A stretch of 64,000 nucleotides of DNA from JANXSS01 sp040385645. GTDB taxonomy: Bacteria; Pseudomonadota; Gammaproteobacteria; Burkholderiales; Burkholderiaceae_D. The notes under the pieces are model-generated. The model had not been told where the DNA came from. It saw only the letters and a list, made by a program, of their open reading frames with translations, and ran no database searches. Position numbers and translations under genes: made by a program. Of the stretch, positions 16,487 through 25,225 are shown piece after piece (within the stretch, counting starts at the first letter, position 1; each line of letters begins with the position of its first letter). Where the stretch lies: assembly GCA_040385645.1 (NCBI GenBank), contig JAZKGZ010000015.1, positions 124,001 to 188,000 on the forward strand. The letters run 5' to 3'.

Positions 16487-18529
16487 TTAAGCCACTGGTA
16501 GAGAAAATTCGAAGATCGTACCGCCGTCCGGATTTGCCCGGTGCAACAAACGCCCGCCATGAAACTCGATGGCGGTACGGCAAATGTTCAAGCCCATACC
16601 CATGCCTTCGGCTTTGGTGGAAAAAAATGGGGAAAACAACCGCGTCTCGATTTCCGGTGCGATGCCCTGCCCACGATCGATCACGGCGATGTGCACCGGT
16701 GCCAGGCTACCGCCGTCCTTATCGCGGCTGGCGACGATGCGCAGGATTCGTGCCTGTGGCGCGACGTGTTCCATCGATTCGATGGCGTTACGCGTCAGGT
16801 TCAGCAGCACTTGCTCGATCAGTACCCGGTCGGCTAACACCGGTGGCAAATCCGGTGATACACGAATATCCAGCACCACGTAGAACTTGTGCGCCTGCAT
16901 ATCCACTAGGGGCACGATGCCATCGATGAGTGCCTGCACCGGCACTGGCTCGCGTGTCGGCTCGCGCTGTTTGACGAATGCATGCACGCTGCGAATGATT
17001 TGCCCAGCCCGCTGCGCTTGAGCACTGGCCTTTTCCAGAGCCAGCTTTAAGCCATCGGTATCGAAGGTCGTACGATGTTGCGAAGCTTCATCGGCCCCCG
17101 CCTTGGCGGTTGCACCCGCTGTCAAGAGATTCAACGCCCCGGTGGTGTAGCTGGATATGGCAGCCAAAGGCTGGTTCAATTCATGCGCTAGCGTCGAGGC
17201 GATTTCTCCCATACTCGCCAGCCTGGCGCTGGATTCGAGTTTTTCTTGTTGTTGCCTGTTCAGATCTTCGATGCGCTTGCGGTCTGAAATATCGAGAATC
17301 GAGCCCATCCAGCCGGTCTGCCGGCCGGTGTCGTCGACCAGCGGCGACTCGAAAATCAGCACTGGGAAGCGCTCGCCGCTGGCACGTTGAAAAATCGTCT
17401 CGAATCCTTGTGGCGTAATCGTGCCAGCCAGCACCTGAGAAAACCGTTTTTGATATTCCGCCATCGCTTCCGGTGCCCAATAAGGCATGGGAGGACGGCG
17501 ACCGACCAATTCCTCACCCTGGGTACCGACCATTTCACAAAATGCCGGATTGACGTATGTGACCCGACCTTCCAGATCTCGTGCCCGCAAGCCAGTTACT
17601 AAAGAGTTTTCCATGGCGGTACGAAACGAAACTTGTTGGCGCAAAGCTTTTTCTGCATCCAGGCGGCGGTTAATGTCGCGCCAGAGTGCCACCAGGCTGC
17701 CTAGCAATGCCAGAGAAAGCGTGATCACTGCAGCGACCAGCAGATTAGGCAGCAATTGGGGTGCACCTTTGAGGCTATTGGTGCGCAGTGTCAGATTCGC
17801 GCCGGGCAGGTCAAGCGCATGAGAGTGTGTATAGACGCCTCGCCCCGGCCCGTTTGCTGCGCGTCGTTCGATCACGTTGTCGAAAAAACCGACCAGGGTA
17901 ATTTCATTATCTTGGGCAAACCACCACGGCACCATCTGTTCCAGGATCGTCGCCGTCGAATAGGTTGCCAACAGGCTGCCACGATAACGCGTGCCCTCTA
18001 TAAGCGGCAGGTGGTAATCCATGGAGTGGGTGCTACTTGCTTGAAGCGTCGGCGCACCATATCGCGGCTCGCCGGTTCTGCGGGCGCTGTCGGCGGCCTC
18101 GGCCGATTGCTCCGAGAGCACGCCGGCGCCTCGGGACGGCTCGGCGCTGGCAGCTAGAATATTGAATTCCGTATCCAGCCAAGCCAGCCGTACCAACTCA
18201 CGGTTTTCAGTTAAAAGCCTGGACGCTTGCGCACGAAAATCACGCGCCGACATGCCGTCGTTGAGCATATCGGCCGCGAATTGACGCAAGGCTTCTTCGT
18301 CACGGGCCAATTGCAGCCTGACCGCTTGTTCTACCCAAAGCGTATCGGCGATCAGTTGCTCCTGGCGTTCGGCAGATTCACGCTTCTGCGCTTTCCAAGG
18401 CAGCCATACCAGACTGGTGACGACGGTAAGAACCATTAACGCCGGCAGTAACGGAAACAGCCAGCGCCAGCGTGGCAGCGTTTGCAGATACTTCAAAAAA
18501 TTTTTAGGCGTTTGAGGTCGCATCCACAT
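16487..18529 (-). CDS. Membrane sensor histidine kinase with PAS domain (DctS/DctB-like)
   Basis: 680 residues. The first membrane helix at about 24-44 and the second at about 267-290 enclose a periplasmic sensor region of some 220 residues. A PAS/PAC unit follows at about 300-420 (ending in GSILDISDRKRIEDL). The dimerisation and phosphorylation segment MGEIASTLAHELNQPLAAI has its His near 448, and the HATPase domain shows NLTRNAIESM, DRGQGI and GMGMGLNICRTAIEFHGG. The AHELNQPL form of the H-box is typical of the DctB/FixL class of kinases. It pairs with the regulator downstream. The divergent dctP gene suggests it senses an organic acid, possibly with help from DctP. Confidence 0.92.
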   Translation of the reverse strand: MWMRPQTPKNFLKYLQTLPRWRWLFPLLPALMVLTVVTSLVWLPWKAQKRESAERQEQLIADTLWVEQAVRLQLARDEEALRQFAADMLNDGMSARDFRAQASRLLTENRELVRLAWLDTEFNILAASAEPSRGAGVLSEQSAEAADSARRTGEPRYGAPTLQASSTHSMDYHLPLIEGTRYRGSLLATYSTATILEQMVPWWFAQDNEITLVGFFDNVIERRAANGPGRGVYTHSHALDLPGANLTLRTNSLKGAPQLLPNLLVAAVITLSLALLGSLVALWRDINRRLDAEKALRQQVSFRTAMENSLVTGLRARDLEGRVTYVNPAFCEMVGTQGEELVGRRPPMPYWAPEAMAEYQKRFSQVLAGTITPQGFETIFQRASGERFPVLIFESPLVDDTGRQTGWMGSILDISDRKRIEDLNRQQQEKLESSARLASMGEIASTLAHELNQPLAAISSYTTGALNLLTAGATAKAGADEASQHRTTFDTDGLKLALEKASAQAQRAGQIIRSVHAFVKQREPTREPVPVQALIDGIVPLVDMQAHKFYVVLDIRVSPDLPPVLADRVLIEQVLLNLTRNAIESMEHVAPQARILRIVASRDKDGGSLAPVHIAVIDRGQGIAPEIETRLFSPFFSTKAEGMGMGLNICRTAIEFHGGRLLHRANPDGGTIFEFSLPVA

Positions 18530-18593
18530 TTACTAAGTGTAGCCGAGTTGCTGCAACGTCTACTGAGCGTCTACAAAGTGCCAGTGTTTTGCA

Positions 18594-18607
18594 TGTGGAT
18601 GTCCACA
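18594..18607. promoter_or_regulatory. Inverted repeat between kinase and dctP
   Basis: TGTGGA-TG-TCCACA, perfect 6-bp arms, in the shared 5' region of the divergent kinase and dctP genes. Possible operator. No protein is assigned. Confidence 0.35.
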
Positions 18608-18610
18608 ATT

Positions 18611-18635
18611 GTTACGATATGCGTAACTCTTGACA
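18611..18635 (+). promoter_or_regulatory. Candidate operator plus -35 box for dctP
   Basis: GTTACG-ATATG-CGTAAC is a perfect 6-bp inverted repeat (18611-18627), immediately followed by a consensus TTGACA (18630-18635). A site of this size abutting a -35 is the usual geometry for activation by a FixJ/LuxR-type regulator such as the one at 15.9 kb. The -10 is unclear; the region after it is AT-rich. Confidence 0.45.
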
Positions 18636-18681
18636 ATCGGGAAATATTTTAAGAAATCTTCGTCTAAATGTGGAAACGAAC

Positions 18682-19758
18682 ATGCGAATGCTGATCCGCT
18701 CGATGTCGCAGACGTGTGGCGCAAACCTGACTTCGCGTTGTGTTAAGCGCTTTGCTTTCAGTTTAATTGTAAGTTTAACGCTGGGTCTGGGCCTGACGTC
18801 GAGTACCAACGCTTGGACGCAGACACCGGTGGTGATCAAGTTTAGTCACGTGGTCGCTAGCGAAACTCCCAAGGGTAAAGGTGCCGAGCGTTTTAAGGAA
18901 CTGGCCGAAAGAATGACCAAGGGTCGGGTCCGTATCGAGCTGCACCCTAACAGTACTCTGTATTCGGATAAAGACGAGATGGAAGCGCTGCAACTGGGGG
19001 CGGTACAGATGTTGGCACCTTCTCTGGCAAAATTCGGTCTGCTCGGTGTGCGCGAATTTGAGGTATTCGATCTGCCGTTCATGTTTGCCAATAAGGAGTC
19101 GCTGTATCGCGTCACCGATGGCGTGATCGGCAAAAGCTTGTTTGCCAAGCTGGAGGCGAAAGGCATCGTTGGATTGGCCTACTGGGACAACGGGTTTAAA
19201 GTGATGTCGGCCAACCGGTCGTTGATCGCACCGGCGGATTTTCAGGGGTTGAAAATGCGCGTGCAATCGTCGAAAGTGCTGGACGCACAGATGCGAATGC
19301 TCGGTGCCAGCCCTCAGGTGATGGCTTTTTCCGAAGTTTATCGGGCGCTTGAAACCGGTGTGGTCGATGGTACCGAAAACCCGCCATCGAACGTCTATAC
19401 CCAGAAGATGCACATGGTGCAAAAAAATCTCACCGTATCAAATCACGGCTACCTGGGTTATGCCGTAATCGTCAATAAAAAATTCTGGGATGGCTTGCCG
19501 ACCGAGCTTCGCAATACCCTGAACGCAGCAATGAAGGAAGCCACCCGATATTCGAACGCGATCGCACAAAAAGAGAACGACGACGCCTTGAACTTGATTC
19601 GTCAAGCAGGAACGACGACGGTTCATGTATTGGCCGACAAGGAAAAAGCCGAGTGGTATCGAGTTCTGTTGCCAGTACGAAAAGAAATGGAAGCGCGGAT
19701 CGGTAAGGATCTGATTGCCGCCGTCGAGAAAGAATCTGCCGGAGCGGTAAGCAAGTAG
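18682..19758 (+). CDS. dctP: TRAP transporter substrate-binding protein DctP
   Basis: 358 residues from ATG 18682, with GGAAACGAAC directly upstream; an alternative GTG lies 4 codons earlier. A signal peptide is present (basic start, hydrophobic core, cleavage near TNAWTQ). The mature protein shows the DctP signatures FSHVVASETPKGKGAERF, the GLKMRV stretch with the carboxylate-binding Arg, and FSEVYRALETGVVDGTENPPSN. It binds C4-dicarboxylates or related acids in the periplasm. Unusually, no DctQ or DctM membrane subunit follows: the next gene is ogt. The neighbours are a two-component system and an AEC carrier, so the protein may serve distant membrane subunits or act as a ligand receptor for the kinase. 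Confidence 0.9.
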   Translation: MRMLIRSMSQTCGANLTSRCVKRFAFSLIVSLTLGLGLTSSTNAWTQTPVVIKFSHVVASETPKGKGAERFKELAERMTKGRVRIELHPNSTLYSDKDEMEALQLGAVQMLAPSLAKFGLLGVREFEVFDLPFMFANKESLYRVTDGVIGKSLFAKLEAKGIVGLAYWDNGFKVMSANRSLIAPADFQGLKMRVQSSKVLDAQMRMLGASPQVMAFSEVYRALETGVVDGTENPPSNVYTQKMHMVQKNLTVSNHGYLGYAVIVNKKFWDGLPTELRNTLNAAMKEATRYSNAIAQKENDDALNLIRQAGTTTVHVLADKEKAEWYRVLLPVRKEMEARIGKDLIAAVEKESAGAVSK

Positions 19759-19798
19759 CAATTAGGTAACAGCGAAGTAACAACCATCCGACGCGCGT

Positions 19799-20314
19799 AT
19801 GCTTTATTCTTGCAGGATGAAGCCAAATCAGGAAATATTTTGCGCAATCGTTCCCACGCCGTTCGGTGCGCTCGGCATACGCACCTCTGCAGAACACCTC
19901 GAGCGGCAACTGGTTTATTTGCCGCCTTCGACCTCGCACCTTGCGCCAAAGACAAAGCTGGCGGAAGAGGTCGGGCAGCAGATCGAACGCTATTGCGACG
20001 ACTGCGATTTCGTTTTCGATCTGCCATTGATGCACGCCGGCACGATATTCCAGCAAAAGGTCTGGCAGGCTATCGCTGCCATTCCCCGAGGTGCGGTGCA
20101 GACCTACGGAGAGATTGCCCGGCGTATCGGTTCTGCACCGCGAGCGGTCGGGCAGGCATGTGGTGCCAACTGGTTTCCCCTTGTAATTCCTTGCCATCGT
20201 GTGACGGCAGCCACGGGGCTGGGCGGCTTTTCCAACCACGCTGAAGTGGATGGGTTCCATCTCGGTGTCAAGCGCTGGCTTCTCGCGCACGAGGGGCTCG
20301 ATGCCTATGCGTGA
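19799..20314 (+). CDS. ogt: Methylated-DNA--protein-cysteine methyltransferase (Ogt type)
   Basis: 171 residues. The acceptor Cys132 lies in the invariant PCHRV, preceded by the GAVQTYGEIARRIG helix-turn-helix region and the NWFPLVI strand. The protein takes O6-methyl groups from guanine (and O4 from thymine) onto its own cysteine in a suicide reaction. The length fits stand-alone Ogt with no Ada domain. Start ATG 19799 has no clear ribosome site, and a second ATG 6 codons on has AGG touching it; either is possible. The stop overlaps the xerD start by 14 bases, indicating coupled expression. Confidence 0.9.
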   Translation: MLYSCRMKPNQEIFCAIVPTPFGALGIRTSAEHLERQLVYLPPSTSHLAPKTKLAEEVGQQIERYCDDCDFVFDLPLMHAGTIFQQKVWQAIAAIPRGAVQTYGEIARRIGSAPRAVGQACGANWFPLVIPCHRVTAATGLGGFSNHAEVDGFHLGVKRWLLAHEGLDAYA

Positions 20315-21200
20315 AAGCGTGGCAAGAATTGATGAATTCTGCGACATGCTATGGCTCGAAGACGGCCTCGCCAAAAATTCCCTAGAAGCGTATCGGCGCG
20401 ACCTCACATTGTTTGCACAATGGTTGCAGGCGGACCGGATGAAATCGCTCACTGCAGTCGTTGCCGACGATCTCAATGACTATTTCGCGGCGCGCTTCGA
20501 GGTGACCAAACCTGCTTCGTCGAATCGGCGGCTGGCGGTAATGAAACGGTTCTATCAGTTCGCGCTGCGCGAGAAATGGATGACAATCGACCCGTGCCTG
20601 CGCATACGGTCGGCAAAGCAGGCAGCGCGTTTTCCTAAGACATTGAGTGAAGCCCAGGTCGAAGCGTTGCTGGCTGCACCGGACGTGAAAACACCATTGG
20701 GCTTGCGCGACCGGACGATGCTCGAATTGATGTATGCCAGTGGCTTGCGGGTGTCGGAATTGGTCGACTTACAATCGGTGGAAGTATCGATGAACGATGG
20801 CGTACTACGTATCACCGGCAAGGGCGGCAAGACGCGTCTGGTACCGTTCGGTGCCGAGGCGAGAATATGGATCGAGCGTTACCTGGAGCAGGCGCGGGGA
20901 GCGATTCTCAACGGCCAGGTTGCCGATGCGTTGTTCGTCACCGCCAGAGGCAGCGGCATGACGCGTCAAATGTTTTGGCAACTCATCAAAAAACACGCGC
21001 TTCGCGCCGACATCGGTGCCCCGCTATCGCCGCATACGTTGCGGCATGCGTTTGCTACGCATTTACTCAATCATGGTGCCGATTTGCGCGTCGTGCAATT
21101 GCTTTTGGGTCATGCGGATATCTCGACGACCCAGATTTATACACATGTGGCACGCGAGCGCCTGAAAACGCTGCATGCCATGCACCATCCGCGGGGCTAG
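20301..21200 (+). CDS. xerD: Site-specific tyrosine recombinase XerD
   Basis: 299 residues from ATG 20301, which has GAGGGG about 4 bases upstream and overlaps the end of ogt. An N-terminal SAM-like core-binding domain (about 1-105) precedes the catalytic domain with the full set Arg150, Lys174, His245, Arg248, His271 and Tyr280 (GLRVSEL, GKGGKTR, SPHTLRHAFATH, LLGHADISTTQIYTH). XerD with XerC resolves chromosome dimers at dif during division. Length and motif spacing match the housekeeping enzyme; nothing suggests a phage or integron integrase. Convergent with the phasin gene, 25 bases between stops. Confidence 0.93.
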   Translation: MPMRESVARIDEFCDMLWLEDGLAKNSLEAYRRDLTLFAQWLQADRMKSLTAVVADDLNDYFAARFEVTKPASSNRRLAVMKRFYQFALREKWMTIDPCLRIRSAKQAARFPKTLSEAQVEALLAAPDVKTPLGLRDRTMLELMYASGLRVSELVDLQSVEVSMNDGVLRITGKGGKTRLVPFGAEARIWIERYLEQARGAILNGQVADALFVTARGSGMTRQMFWQLIKKHALRADIGAPLSPHTLRHAFATHLLNHGADLRVVQLLLGHADISTTQIYTHVARERLKTLHAMHHPRG

Positions 21201-21225
21201 GCCCACGGGCGATGCATCGACGTGT

Positions 21226-21792
21226 TTATTTCTTCGACGCCTGCGAGGTCGCTTTTTCGGCAGCTTCGGAAATTTTCGATACCGTGTTGCTGACATTGCG
21301 CTCGATCGTGTCGGTCGCTTGTTTTGCGGAATTGTTGAATTGATCGAAACCTGCAGTAGCATTACCCATCGCAGTTTTCATCATCGCAACGACCGACTCG
21401 GTACCGGCAGGCGCATTGCGGCTGGCAGTTTCGATCATTTCAGAAAACTTGCGTCGTGCTTCGGTCATTTGCGACTCTGCTTCTCGTGTGAAATCCGAGC
21501 GCGCTGCAGTCGTGATGCTGGCGAGTTGACGGCCATAGGCGGCAGCTTTGTCTGCATTCGGGCGTAGGCTCGCAGTGCTCATTGCGAAAAATTCTTGAGG
21601 GCCTTTAGCATGAACCAATTGCTGAGCCGCTGCCGTATTGTCGGCGATCGATTGCTTGGTCATCGTCATGTTCAATTCAACGATTTTTTCTGCGCTGGCG
21701 AAAGCTTTTTGCGCAAAAGCAGTCATTGCTGCGATCTGGGCATTCAGGTTGGTTTTAGCCATTTCGGCAAGTTGTTCTTGTCCTGAAAACAT
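21226..21792 (-). CDS. phaP: Phasin (PhaP) family granule-associated protein
   Basis: 188 residues, helical, rich in Ala, Lys and Gln, no membrane segment. The N-terminal pattern QEQLAEMAKTNLNAQIAAMTAFAQKAFASAEKIVELNMTMTKQSI is typical of phasin_2 family members in Burkholderiales, and the C-terminal part ends in a Lys/Ser/Ala-rich tail. Phasins coat polyhydroxyalkanoate granules and control their size and number, so the organism probably stores PHB. ATG 21792 is preceded on its strand by GGAG. A well-formed sigma-70 promoter lies about 110 bases upstream. Confidence 0.9.
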   Translation of the reverse strand: MFSGQEQLAEMAKTNLNAQIAAMTAFAQKAFASAEKIVELNMTMTKQSIADNTAAAQQLVHAKGPQEFFAMSTASLRPNADKAAAYGRQLASITTAARSDFTREAESQMTEARRKFSEMIETASRNAPAGTESVVAMMKTAMGNATAGFDQFNNSAKQATDTIERNVSNTVSKISEAAEKATSQASKK

Positions 21793-21899
21793 ATTTTTTC
21801 TCCAATAAATAGTAAGTTTCGGAAATTCTAAGATTTCGCGTGAACACCAAGATGAGAAACCGTCCCTGATACGCGGAGATGGTGCAATGCAACAGCCGC

Positions 21900-21927
21900 A
21901 TTCTATAGAGGTTGGGTGTCATGTCAA
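21900..21927 (-). promoter_or_regulatory. Sigma-70 promoter of the phasin gene
   Basis: On the minus strand, consensus TTGACA (21927-21922), a 16-bp spacer and TAGAAT (21905-21900). The predicted transcript carries a 5' leader of about 100 bases before the phasin ATG at 21792. Confidence 0.6.
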
Positions 21928-22068
21928 GTGCATGTAAGCAATTTCATGCGACCCATGTCACCTTAGCTGACCATATCTTACGCGTTGCGGGTCGAATGAT
22001 CCGGCCTGGCGGCCGTTCTGCTGTACCATCTGCCGACCCGCACCCTATTTCTCGAAAAGAGCATTGCC

Positions 22069-22275
22069 TTGGCAAAAACAAATTTCCAGTACGAAAAGCG
22101 CCAGAAAGACCTTGAGAAAAAGCGCAAGAAAGAAGAAAAGCTGAAAAAGAAAGCCGATAAGGCAACTCAGCCCGACGGCACTGCGCCTGACGCGGAGGGC
22201 GAAACGACCGAGATCGACTCAGATTCCGGCACTACCGGCGAAGATACCGGTACCGATCCATCGAAGCCGAATTAA
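22069..22275 (+). CDS. Small conserved Lys/Glu-rich protein
   Basis: 68 residues starting at TTG 22069, with AAGAG 8 bases upstream. The first half is very basic (MAKTNFQYEKRQKDLEKKRK and on), the second acidic with Glu, Asp, Thr and Gly. Short proteins beginning MAKTN-[FY]-Q-[FY]-EKRQK are seen in many betaproteobacteria, but no function is known to me. It is probably soluble and largely disordered or helical. A promoter was not identified. Convergent with the EEP-family gene, 20 bases between ends. Confidence 0.65.
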   Translation: MAKTNFQYEKRQKDLEKKRKKEEKLKKKADKATQPDGTAPDAEGETTEIDSDSGTTGEDTGTDPSKPN

Positions 22276-22295
22276 GCTGTAATGCCCGGCCCGGA

Positions 22296-23357
22296 TCAGT
22301 TGTTCGAGGCACTTCCAAACAGCATGACGCGCGCCAGGACGATGCCGTGATCGGTAGCCTCCGGCAATCGCAGACTTAGGTGGTCGTTTAAATAAATCAC
22401 CTCTAGCACTTCGCCAATAGCGGTTGGCGAGCCTGGCTCGAAGGCGTCCGACACCAGCACATGATCGATGGTTTCCATAGCGCCGTCGTGAATATGACTG
22501 AAACCGACGCCCCGCATAGACCGGCGACGTGACTGAACCCGGAAACTGTCGAATAACCGATCGGTCGGGCCCTCGCGTGAACTGCGTCGTTCCGATACGG
22601 CACCACTGACGAGCTGCGTCGTCATGGCAGCGGCGGTATCGTTGAAATCGCCCAATACGACCAACGGCAGGCGTTGCCGCCGCAATTGGTCCGATATCAG
22701 ATAGCGCAGGCCCAGGGCTTCTGCGCCACGCCTTATCATGGAATGCAACATCGCCATGCCGGTTTGATAGGAATCGCTGTCGGCAATAGCGATACCGCTA
22801 CTGAAATCCGGGCGTTTCGATTTCAAATGGCAGACGAATACGTCGATTACCTGCGTGCGGGCTGCAAGCCGTCCTGGCACGGTTGTGCTGGAGCCGTCGG
22901 CGACGATCTGTACATGCAAAATCGGGCGGGTGAAGGTGGTGATGGGTACGCTTGTACCAGGCAAAGCCACGGCCAGCCCATGAGGCAAGCGGGTGTGGTT
23001 CGAAATCGGCCCGGTCAATGGCAAGCGTGATACCAATGCTACGCTTGGGGTAAGGGGTGACGCATTTGGCGTACTGGGCTGAGCGTTGGTATCCGATGAT
23101 TCGATCGGATCGAACCCGACCAAATGTGCTTGTTGATAGTGTTTGGTCCGTGCCAGGACATCTTTCAACGCCGCTTGCGAAAAAACTTCCTGAAAGCCGA
23201 TGACGTCCGCATCCAGCCGATCGATCTGCTGAGCGATCCACTCCACCTTGGCATCGTAGCGGGCTTGGGTATAGGGTTCTTGATCCGGATAAAACCGTAT
23301 TCCCGGGAGTGCCAGGTTCAGAAGATTGAACGTTGCAAATCGCACTTCGTGTTGCAT
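22296..23357 (-). CDS. Endonuclease/exonuclease/phosphatase (EEP) family protein
   Basis: 353 residues from ATG 23357, with TTTGGAG just upstream; a TTG 4 codons earlier is the only competitor. The EEP signatures are in order: FATFNLLNLAL at the start, IGFQEVFS with the metal-binding Glu, VFVCHLKSKRPD, VVLGDFNDT and, near the end, IDHVLVSDAF and YLNDHLSL with the catalytic His. There is no signal peptide. This superfamily cleaves phosphodiester or phosphomonoester bonds in nucleic acids, lipids or phosphoinositides, so the substrate cannot be assigned. An insert after the second motif (residues about 85-110) is Ser/Pro/Asn-rich. Confidence 0.82.
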   Translation of the reverse strand: MQHEVRFATFNLLNLALPGIRFYPDQEPYTQARYDAKVEWIAQQIDRLDADVIGFQEVFSQAALKDVLARTKHYQQAHLVGFDPIESSDTNAQPSTPNASPLTPSVALVSRLPLTGPISNHTRLPHGLAVALPGTSVPITTFTRPILHVQIVADGSSTTVPGRLAARTQVIDVFVCHLKSKRPDFSSGIAIADSDSYQTGMAMLHSMIRRGAEALGLRYLISDQLRRQRLPLVVLGDFNDTAAAMTTQLVSGAVSERRSSREGPTDRLFDSFRVQSRRRSMRGVGFSHIHDGAMETIDHVLVSDAFEPGSPTAIGEVLEVIYLNDHLSLRLPEATDHGIVLARVMLFGSASNN

Positions 23358-23395
23358 AATGTGCTCCAAATTTTCTAATCAGCGTATCACGGGGT

Positions 23396-23432
23396 GCATA
23401 CAGGGTGCCTACAGGGTGCCGTGAGGTGCCGG
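23396..23432. repeat. Short direct GGGTGC repeats upstream of plsY
   Basis: Three to four near-tandem copies of (ACA)GGGTGCC spaced 10-11 bases apart (GGGGTGCAT, CAGGGTGCCT, CAGGGTGCCG, GAGGTGCCG). They lie in the 140-base space between the divergent EEP gene and plsY. A regulatory role is possible; nothing direct shows it. Confidence 0.4.
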
Positions 23433-23498
23433 CGGGCCGCCTTTACAAGCAGTCTTCGCGAGACAGGAAATGTTTCAGTATCCTCCTGAAAGAAATGC

Positions 23499-24113
23499 AT
23501 GACCACCTTGTTTTTTGTACTCTGCGCCTACCTGATCGGCTCGGTTTCTTTTGCTATCGTCGTCAGCCGATTTTTCGGATTGTCCGACCCGCGTACCTAT
23601 GGTTCGAAAAATCCGGGTGCGACCAATGTTTTACGTAGCGGCCATAAGGCTGCCGCAGCACTGACGCTTTTCGGCGACGCGTTCAAGGGCTGGGCGGTCG
23701 TGTGGCTGGCGTACCATTACGGGCAACCGTTAACCCTCGGCGATACAGGCATAGCACTGGTAGCGCTTGCGGTAATGCTTGGTCATCTATGGCCGATTTT
23801 CTTTCGCTTCGTCGGTGGTAAAGGCGTAGCTACTGCTTTAGGCGTATTGTTGGGAATCAATGCCTGGCTCGGCATTGCAACCTTGGCAACCTGGCTCATC
23901 ATCGCTTACGCCTTTCGCTACTCTTCATTGGCAGCACTGGTCTCGGCAGTTTTTGCACCGTTCTACTATGCTTTGCTGTTTGGGATCGATCCAATGCTGG
24001 CGACGGTGGCAGCCATGAGTATTTTACTGGTTGCTCGCCATGCGAAAAACATCAGTAATCTAATCGCCGGCCGCGAAGGCAAAATAGGCTCCGCGAAAAA
24101 ACAGCATTCGTAA
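23499..24113 (+). CDS. plsY: Acyl-phosphate:glycerol-3-phosphate acyltransferase PlsY
   Basis: 204 residues, five hydrophobic helices. Conserved loops are present: GSKNPGATNVLR (about 36-47), MLGHLWPIF and FVGGKGVATALGV (about 103-115), the last carrying the phosphate-binding glycines. PlsY makes lysophosphatidic acid from acyl-phosphate at the inner membrane, the first step of phospholipid synthesis. Length matches the family. ATG 23499 has GAAAG upstream. It is convergent with tsaD, 74 bases between stops. PlsY adjacent to tsaD is a common bacterial arrangement. Confidence 0.93.
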   Translation: MTTLFFVLCAYLIGSVSFAIVVSRFFGLSDPRTYGSKNPGATNVLRSGHKAAAALTLFGDAFKGWAVVWLAYHYGQPLTLGDTGIALVALAVMLGHLWPIFFRFVGGKGVATALGVLLGINAWLGIATLATWLIIAYAFRYSSLAALVSAVFAPFYYALLFGIDPMLATVAAMSILLVARHAKNISNLIAGREGKIGSAKKQHS

Positions 24114-24187
24114 TAGTTTCGCGATGTTTATTTTGCCCTCGACAATCGAGTCACCATGCAGTCCTTCAACCCTGCACGCTAGCTTCG

Positions 24188-25213
24188 TCAAGCTTGTAAA
24201 GCGTCGAGCGGCCAGCGTGGGCGCACGGTAAAACCGTAGTCGCGGCTGGCTGTATCCGGGTAAGCCTGTAGGCGCAAAGCGCCGGCGAATGCGATCATCG
24301 CACCGTTGTCGGTACAAAATTCTAATGCCGGATAAAAAACGGCAAAGCGCCGCTTGCGTGCCGCGTCGTTCAGAGCTTCTCGCAATTGCAAATTAGCACC
24401 GACACCACCGGCCACTACCAGCCGCTTCAAGCCGGTCTGTTTCAAAGCCGCCATGCATTTTGCGGTCAGCACTTCGACCACTGCATCGACGAAACCGCGC
24501 GCGATATCGGCTTTGTCTTGTTCGCTTAGGGCAGGCCCTTGCTTTTTCACCACGGTAAGCACCGCTGTCTTCAATCCTGAAAAGCTGAAATCGAGATTTT
24601 TGGTGTGCAGCATCGGACGCGGCAGGCGGTAGGCCATCGGGTCACCGGATTGTGCCAGCGCTGAAATCGCCGCTCCGCCGGGATAGCCCAGCCCGAGCAG
24701 CTTGGCGGACTTGTCGAATGCTTCGCCAGCGGCATCGTCGACCGTTTCGCCGAGCAGCGTGTATTTGCCGACGCCATCGACGCGCATCAGTTGGGTATGG
24801 CCACCGGAAACCAGCAAAGCGATGAAGGGAAACGTTGGCGGATCGACAGACAGGAGCGGCGACAACAGGTGGCCCTCCAGGTGATGTATGCCTATAACCG
24901 GTTTATCCAAAGCCATGGCCAGACTACAGGCAACCGATGCACCGACCAGTAGAGCGCCGGCTAGGCCCGGCCCCTGGGTGTAGGCCACGGCATCGATCTG
25001 ACTGCGCTCGACTTGGGCTTGCGCAAAAACCTGTTCCAGCAAAGGAACGGCACGCCGGACGTGGTCGCGCGAAGCCAGCTCCGGCACGACGCCACCGTAG
25101 GCTTCGTGCATGGCCACTTGCGAATGCAACGCGTGCCCGCGCAAACCGCGCAGGGTGTCGTACAGCGCAACGCCGGTTTCATCGCACGAGGATTCGACGC
25201 CGAGAATAATCAT
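24188..25213 (-). CDS. tsaD: tRNA N6-adenosine threonylcarbamoyltransferase TsaD
   Basis: 341 residues from ATG 25213, giving the standard N-terminus MIILGVESSCDETG; a TTG 4 codons earlier is unlikely. Metal-binding HLEGHLLSPL (about 109-118), VSGGHTQLM and the C-terminal GGVGANLQLRE and CTDNGAMIAF motifs are intact. TsaD is the catalytic subunit that transfers the threonylcarbamoyl group to A37 of ANN-decoding tRNAs, with TsaB and TsaE. In many betaproteobacteria it sits beside rpsU, but here rpsU lies 9.7 kb away, separated by the nitrate operon. Confidence 0.95.
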   Translation of the reverse strand: MIILGVESSCDETGVALYDTLRGLRGHALHSQVAMHEAYGGVVPELASRDHVRRAVPLLEQVFAQAQVERSQIDAVAYTQGPGLAGALLVGASVACSLAMALDKPVIGIHHLEGHLLSPLLSVDPPTFPFIALLVSGGHTQLMRVDGVGKYTLLGETVDDAAGEAFDKSAKLLGLGYPGGAAISALAQSGDPMAYRLPRPMLHTKNLDFSFSGLKTAVLTVVKKQGPALSEQDKADIARGFVDAVVEVLTAKCMAALKQTGLKRLVVAGGVGANLQLREALNDAARKRRFAVFYPALEFCTDNGAMIAFAGALRLQAYPDTASRDYGFTVRPRWPLDALQA

Positions 25214-25225
25214 TTCCGAGAACAA

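Noticed and set aside
19472..20476. 334-codon minus-strand frame spanning dctP, ogt and xerD
   Set aside because: Crosses three real genes and their boundaries on the opposite strand, with no ribosome site or family.
20301..21200. Tyrosine recombinase as a mobile-element integrase
   Set aside because: Length, motif spacing and the ogt-xerD-phasin context fit housekeeping XerD; no attachment sites or cargo adjoin it.
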